From Cordylochernes scorpioides (taxonomy: Eukaryota; Arthropoda; Arachnida; Pseudoscorpiones; Chernetidae), in the NCBI GenBank assembly GCA_030710605.1, contig CP092880.1, positions 19,901,791 through 19,965,790 on the forward strand: 64,000 nt of DNA, in the 5' to 3' direction. This document shows, piece by piece, positions 58,666 through 64,000 of this stretch; the first letter of the stretch is position 1, and every line of letters begins with the position of its first letter. The translations under genes were made by a program, and so were the position numbers. The notes under the pieces were generated by a model. The model saw only the letters and a list, made by a program, of their open reading frames with translations, searched no databases and was not told the DNA's origin.

Positions 58666-60513
58666 TTGTCACCAAATGTAAACTTGCCCTTTTTAATAGA
58701 CACGGGAGCATCTATAAACCTACTTAACTTAGATATTTTAAGAACCATAGAAAATAGATTACCATATAAAATTATTATCCATCAATACAGTTTAACTATA
58801 AATGCAATAGCCCACAATGTAAATACCCTTGGATATATTTTTTTAAAACTTAAAATCGGTAACCTCACCCAAAAACTAAAATTTTTTATAGTAGAAGCTT
58901 CACTACCTTTTGGTATTTTATCTATTAATACCCTTAAAATATTTAAATTAATTATAGATTTTAATAATCTCAAAATTTATCAAAATAATGATGCTCTCCC
59001 AACGAATGTCTATAAGTTCACCAAGTGCAAACAGGATTTATGTCCCACTCAACCGAGGGAAACTGATATGTTTACCACTTTCCCCGCGCACCAGTCCTGT
59101 TTACACGTGGCGGACCCTACCCCAATTATATGTTCCCCCACTATTGTATCACCCACTATTTCTCCTACCCGTGATATTGAGATTTCTATACCTTCTAATG
59201 CGGCACCTCAGTTAGAACATTGTCCACACGAACTCCACCGAATTCTATATGAATTCTCGCAAGTGTTCTCTACTAATAAATACAATGTGCCCAAATTGAA
59301 CATACCACCGGTAAAAATCAATACCACCACAGATAAAATAATAGCATTACGCCCATATCGAGTGCCACTACACGACCAACAAGAAATACAAACCCAAATA
59401 GAACAAATGCTCCAATATGGAATCATTGCCCCGTCAGTTTCACCTTATGCCAGTCCCATAACGCTTGTTACCAAACGTGACCAAACGAAACGTTTCTGTA
59501 TTGATTACAGAAAACTTAATGAAATCATCGCGCCAGACGTACATCCTTTACCCTTAATAGAAACCATTCTTGACAAATTGTCAAAAGCCAAATATTACTC
59601 TTCTGTAGATATAGCATCCGCATATTGGCAAGTGGAAATAGAACCTAACTCACGTAATCTACTAGCTTTCGTGACGTTAGATAGTCAGTACGAATTTTGT
59701 AGACTTCCTTACGGATTTAAAAATTCACCACAGATATACCATCGTGCCATAAACCAGGTCATGCAAAAATATAAACTAAATTTTGTTACCCATTACTTCG
59801 ACGATTTCATTATTTTTTCTGACACCCTAGAGGATCATCTACAACACCTACAACAATTTCTAACAGTGTGTCAACACGAAAACATCAAACTTAATTATAA
59901 TAAATGTTCATTTTTTAAAACAAAAATAGATTTCTTAGGATACACTGTTACCGCAGGTACTTATGCACCGCAGACGCGCAACCTTGATACTATAAATGCC
60001 ATAAAACCACCTAACAATCAAAAAACACTACAATCATTTTTAGGAGCAGTAAACGTTTATAATAAGTTTATAGCAGATTATGCCCGCTTACGAGCACCTT
60101 TGAATAAATTACTTAAAAAGGATGTAAAATGGAATTGGAACACAGACTGTCAACAAGCTTTCACCACTCTCAAAGAGAGTTTAACCAGTAAACCAGTACT
60201 ACACTTGTATCAAGTCGGTTTACCATGCCGCCTTTATTGCGACGCATCCACCCAAGGGATTGCCGGCATACTCAAACAGGTACACCCAGACGGACAAATA
60301 CATCCTGTGCAATATTTTAGCCGCGCCCTTAGGGCACATGAGAGAAACTACACCGTTTCCGAACTTGAGTGCCTCGCCATCGTCGAAAGTCTAGACAAAT
60401 TCCGAATATACCTCACCGGTATAAAATTCACCATATACACAGACCACCAAGCTTTACAATGGCTTAAAACTATAAAAAAATCCGTCAGGGCCGACTATTT
60501 AGATGGAGCCTGA
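58666..60513 (+). CDS. pol: Pol of LTR element 3: protease, RT, RNase H
   Basis: Protease with FLIDTGASINLLN near 58693; RT fingers SPITLVTKRDQTKRFCIDY at about 59450, palm VDIASAYWQVEI at about 59600 and catalytic YFDDFIIF at about 59790 (Phe in place of the usual Leu/Val/Met); RNase H with YCDASTQGIAG at about 60235, ELECLAI and YTDHQAL at about 60436. The RT region is uninterrupted; the frame is lost at about 60485. The upstream boundary is uncertain because the only start is a TTG, so it is probably made as a Gag-Pol fusion. Confidence 0.88.
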   Translation: MSPNVNLPFLIDTGASINLLNLDILRTIENRLPYKIIIHQYSLTINAIAHNVNTLGYIFLKLKIGNLTQKLKFFIVEASLPFGILSINTLKIFKLIIDFNNLKIYQNNDALPTNVYKFTKCKQDLCPTQPRETDMFTTFPAHQSCLHVADPTPIICSPTIVSPTISPTRDIEISIPSNAAPQLEHCPHELHRILYEFSQVFSTNKYNVPKLNIPPVKINTTTDKIIALRPYRVPLHDQQEIQTQIEQMLQYGIIAPSVSPYASPITLVTKRDQTKRFCIDYRKLNEIIAPDVHPLPLIETILDKLSKAKYYSSVDIASAYWQVEIEPNSRNLLAFVTLDSQYEFCRLPYGFKNSPQIYHRAINQVMQKYKLNFVTHYFDDFIIFSDTLEDHLQHLQQFLTVCQHENIKLNYNKCSFFKTKIDFLGYTVTAGTYAPQTRNLDTINAIKPPNNQKTLQSFLGAVNVYNKFIADYARLRAPLNKLLKKDVKWNWNTDCQQAFTTLKESLTSKPVLHLYQVGLPCRLYCDASTQGIAGILKQVHPDGQIHPVQYFSRALRAHERNYTVSELECLAIVESLDKFRIYLTGIKFTIYTDHQALQWLKTIKKSVRADYLDGA

Positions 60514-61909
60514 GACTATCTACCTATAATTACGAAATACACTACATCAAAGGCAGTCAACAGTATGAGGCAGATTTACTCTCAAGAAACCCCTTTGTAG
60601 GATTTATCAGTACTGATATTATAAAACAGCATCAACCAACAGCATCCCCCTTCAACATTGATACAAACGGCTTACATACCATTACCCGAAAAGGTGTAAC
60701 TAAAATAATAATTCCCGAAACCCTGCAACATACTCTCATGAACAAAGTTCACCAAGAATATAACCACCCAGGCATCTCTCAGATGACCCGCATAATTACT
60801 ACCCAGTACTACTGGAAAGGTATCTCTAAATCTATAGAAAAATTTGTCAGGTCGTGTCACACCTGCCAAATCATTAAAAGGCCCAAAGGTAAACCCTATG
60901 GTGCCCTCGGACAAATTCCACCACCTCAACAACCATTCGACTTAATCTCTATAGATACCATAGCTGGATTTTCGAAATATGGACACTCCAAGACCTATCT
61001 ACACGTAATAGTGGATCATTTAACGCGATATGCTTGGACCTTTCCATCGAAGTCCACCAGTACCCTAACGTACATTCAAACCCTCAAGACTGTATTACAA
61101 CAAGGATTTCCAAAACGCCTGTTATCTGACAGAGCGCCCGCTTTTCCTCAGAAAAATTCCGTAAATTTCTAATAATGCATGGTATACAACCTCTACTAAC
61201 TACCAGCAATAACCCACAAGCAAACGGTTTAATAGAACGCTTAAATGCGACCATTACAGGCAAGCTCAGACTAGCTTATCTAGAAAATCCGAAAGCTTCC
61301 TGGACTCAACTAGTTAAACGCGTCACTCAGACGTACAATAACCCACCCCATTCTGTCACAAGTTTTCCACCTACCTACTTAATGTTCAATGTTATCCCCC
61401 CAGATCTAAGAACTCATCTTAACCCATATCCCGAGATAAAAATAGCTCGAGAGATAGCAAACTCTCGTACTCAAAATAAACATAAAAAAGATAAAGAAAC
61501 ATTTGATAAGCAGCACAGAACACCACATTTCGAAGAGAATGATCTTGTTTTGGTAAAAAATTACAGACATCCCGACACAGGTAAATTAGCACCATATTTT
61601 ACTGGACCCTACAAAATAATTCAAATTATTTCACCCAATGTCGTTCGAATAGATCGACCAAATCAGCCACTCAATAGAGACAGTGACACCATACATGTCA
61701 ATAAATTAAAATATTACACAGAGGATGTGTTGTACATAACACCTCCACAGCCCCGATTCGTTCAACACCCACAGCGATTGCCTCAAGATGTATATTTCAT
61801 TGAATTCAATCATTTGACTCCAGATATCTTTGAAAAACAATTATTCCGAATTATACCGCCTACAAGCTCACAGCCTTTTTTACATTTAAATCCCAGTATT
61901 TTCAATTAG
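60487..61909 (+). pseudogene. pol: Pol of LTR element 3: RNase H end and integrase, two frameshifts
   Basis: After a shift at about 60485 the RNase H end continues (NYEIHYIKGSQQYEADLLS). Integrase zinc region: HQEYNHPGISQM and CHTCQIIKRPKG; core: ISIDTIAGF at about 60950, SDRAPAF at about 61125, then a second shift at about 61140, then NPQANGLIERLN at about 61210; C-terminal domain FEENDLVLVKNYRHP and YFTGPYKI. The last ORF ends at 61909. Asp-Arg-Ala replaces the usual Asp-x-Gly after the second catalytic Asp. Confidence 0.85.
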
Positions 61910-64000
61910 GCTAGAAACAAACTGCCAGAGTGGAGGCAGAGGAATTTTCTTCCAGCCAGCAGGATGAATCACCACATCGCCAACAATAATAAACACCAGC
62001 AGGACCAGTCGGCATCAAAGCCACCGCGGCCATGTTAAAATGACACCGGTTGCAGCGGCGTCAGGTTAACATGACACCTCCAATTTCAATAGGCCTGTAT
62101 CTTTGGCACAGCAGAATGCTAGATTTTCGTGTCCAAATAACTTACCAGATTAAAACGGATAGGAAAGATATATAAAATTCCTTTTATAGCAAATCTTATT
62201 TTTATAAGGTTATCGATCCTTTAAATGACATCATATGAGACGCCATATTATACCATCGTAAAAAGACGATTAAATACCCAAAATGGCGCCCATCGCCACG
62301 ACAATGTTCCAATCTTCAACACTCTTCACTGTCAATCATTCAATTATATGACTTTTGGGTACGCTTTTAATATGAACAAACACAACATTACCGGCTCATT
62401 CGTTAGGAATAAAAAATAATTTAACCTCTCATTTCTCCATATGTAACGCAATGTTACATGGAAAAAAGATCTGTTAAATTAATATTTTAAATGATTTTTC
62501 CCAAGCGTAACAAGCCGGCGTTTGGGTAGGCTCACCTAAAAATTTTGCAGACCAAACTGCATAAAACGCTCTGCAATCTTTTTAGCGCCTAAGACATGCA
62601 CTAAACACTTCATGTATCCAAAGTCCCCATCTTCCACTACACTACAGCATTTTTAGGGATCAAGATCGCTCCCCGTCTGGTCTCACATAATATAATCGGG
62701 AAGATCTGGCATAGACCAACTTCTCAGACCGGACCAAAGCGACATAGGGCCACATTGCCTCCCCATAGGTCAAACTAAAGACACCAATAATCTTGGACCT
62801 ACACCTAGACCTTGTGTGAATATGTTCCTTTCTTTTTTTTTCAGGAACGAATATTTTTGTTTTCTTTTAACTTTTCTTCAAAAGAGACATTTTTTGTTCC
62901 ATTTGTTTATCTAATCATTAATAACCTTTAATTATATTATATTTTTTTGTATAAAATCTTGAATAATTATTTTTTTTAATTTTTTTTTTTACTTTTCAAT
63001 TATAATCAAATTTTTATTCCAACATTATTTTAACAACTTTATTTTAACAATGGCAAAACAGTTAATTCTTTCAATAATCATTTTAATTCATTATTATATC
63101 TTTTATATATTACTAATTCTCATTATTATATCTTTTATATTTTACTAATTCATTATTATATCTTTCATATAGTACATGTTTGATCTTATCCACTTATACT
63201 TTTTTTATCCACAATCACATTTTTATCTTTTTATTCACTATATTTTTGTTTAATTACTTTATTATATGACAATGTTGGTTTATCATCAACTATCGGGCAT
63301 ATACAACAATCGTTTACAACAATCTATTTCTCTAACCACTTCAGTGTACTTTACACTACTATCTTTCTCTCCGCCATTGCTTCACATCAACGTAGAGAAA
63401 CGACAGTACTGCTTGACAATTTTTCTTTTGATTTCGTAATTCAACAAACTCTTTGAAAACACCGTTCCCCAGAAGTACAAGTCTCGACTTTTTGGTCTGA
63501 ACACGTTTCAAAAGTTTATTTCAATCATCCGCAGAACACATCACCAACGCATGCACAGAGCGTTCACTTTTTTCAACTTTCAATTTTTTTCAGCTCTAGC
63601 GGACCACAATCAACCTTTGATTTCAAGTCAAGTCAGACCACCTACTGTCGCTACAACAATTCTACGTATCACATGGCTCTACCACCCCTTTCAATCATAT
63701 TAATTCTTTTCTTCAACTTTTTAACCCAATAACCCTACAATTGTGACAAAGCACTGTAACCTTATACAGGATCACAGGTGAAACATTGCCTAGGAAGACG
63801 CACAAGTCTATATCCTCGCTTTGCACCTGGACCTAAGTATTTGATTGTCTGTGCAACACTTACAATTGCATATTCTTCAACCCCTAACCCTTTCCAACGC
63901 CCGCCAACAATCTTTTAGAACATCATTTTTTATCATCATTATTTTTTAGCAAACAAAGGTTTTATCTACAGTTCTCTTTTATAATGAATATCATAACTTT
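61910..64000. other. 3' flank of element 3, no gene seen
   Basis: AGAGTGGAGGCAGAGGAA at 61928-61945 could be a polypurine tract, but no LTR copy is found near 57 kb. ATGTAACGCAATGTTACAT at 62442-62460 is an inverted repeat. From about 62800 the sequence is very AT-rich (many T runs, TTATTATATC repeated at 63095-63165), with no ORF of note. It may include the missing 3' LTR continuing past the window. Confidence 0.45.

Noticed and set aside
62225..62419. 64-aa ORF after LTR element 3 as a possible envelope gene
   Set aside because: No signal peptide, membrane segment or Cys pattern; too short and without recognised similarity.

Overview
The window is eukaryotic, from an AT-rich, repeat-dense animal genome, most likely an arthropod. 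The main reasons are one clear host gene, an N-recognin (UBR1/UBR2-type) ubiquitin ligase, together with Jockey-like LINEs, a CsRn1-like Ty3/gypsy element, a DD37D mariner, pogo- and Tc1-like MITEs, Helitrons and two broken copies of an orphan family I recall from arthropod genomes. I cannot name the species. Nothing indicates bacterial or archaeal DNA.

Region by region. 1-7.4 kb: a LINE fragment and two tRNA-derived SINEs stacked in a Helitron 3' end, two SINE families (A, tRNA-Ser-like; B), two fold-back repeats with hammerhead-like motifs, a decayed minisatellite and a mariner remnant. 7.56-9.77 kb: a single-ORF gene for a 735-aa acidic Lys/Glu-rich protein of unknown function. Its C-terminal domain and 3' flank recur at 23.35-24.67 kb with a 150-aa paralogue. 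10.53-20.54 kb: one roughly 0.75-kb Helitron split by three nested insertions (LTR element 11051-15832, Jockey-like LINE 15920-20234, SINE 20326-20503), each with a target-site duplication. 24.6-32.4 kb: more Helitron copies, an inverted duplication of a Helitron 3' end plus its flank, and a tRNA-Gly(GCC)-like gene. 33.70-38.97 kb: the intronless, full-length UBR gene, GC-richer than its surroundings. 40.7-43.3 kb: a minisatellite of about two dozen 76-bp units derived from a MITE end. 43.5-48 kb: SINEs, a Tc1-type MITE with its own internal tandem array, two near-complete Helitrons and two hammerhead-ribozyme motifs. 48.0-52.4 kb: an LTR element with its interior inverted and shuffled. 52.4-54.6 kb: a long palindrome with an apparently intact mariner inserted near its centre. 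54.9-56 kb: an orphan-family pseudogene split by a LINE tail. 57-62 kb: a third gypsy-type element with only two frameshifts in pol; its LTRs were not found.

How the parts relate. Only the UBR gene, the acidic-protein pair and possibly the tRNA look like host genes; the rest is transposable-element history. LINE and SINE-A share a 3' tail, so the LINE probably mobilises the SINE. Both have inserted repeatedly, in the same orientation, at the same GCGGGACGTTTC site of the Helitron. Hammerhead motifs and U2 snRNA 5'-end fragments are embedded in the repeats. All coordinates and target-site duplications were read by eye; family assignments rest on recognised motifs, not on database searches.
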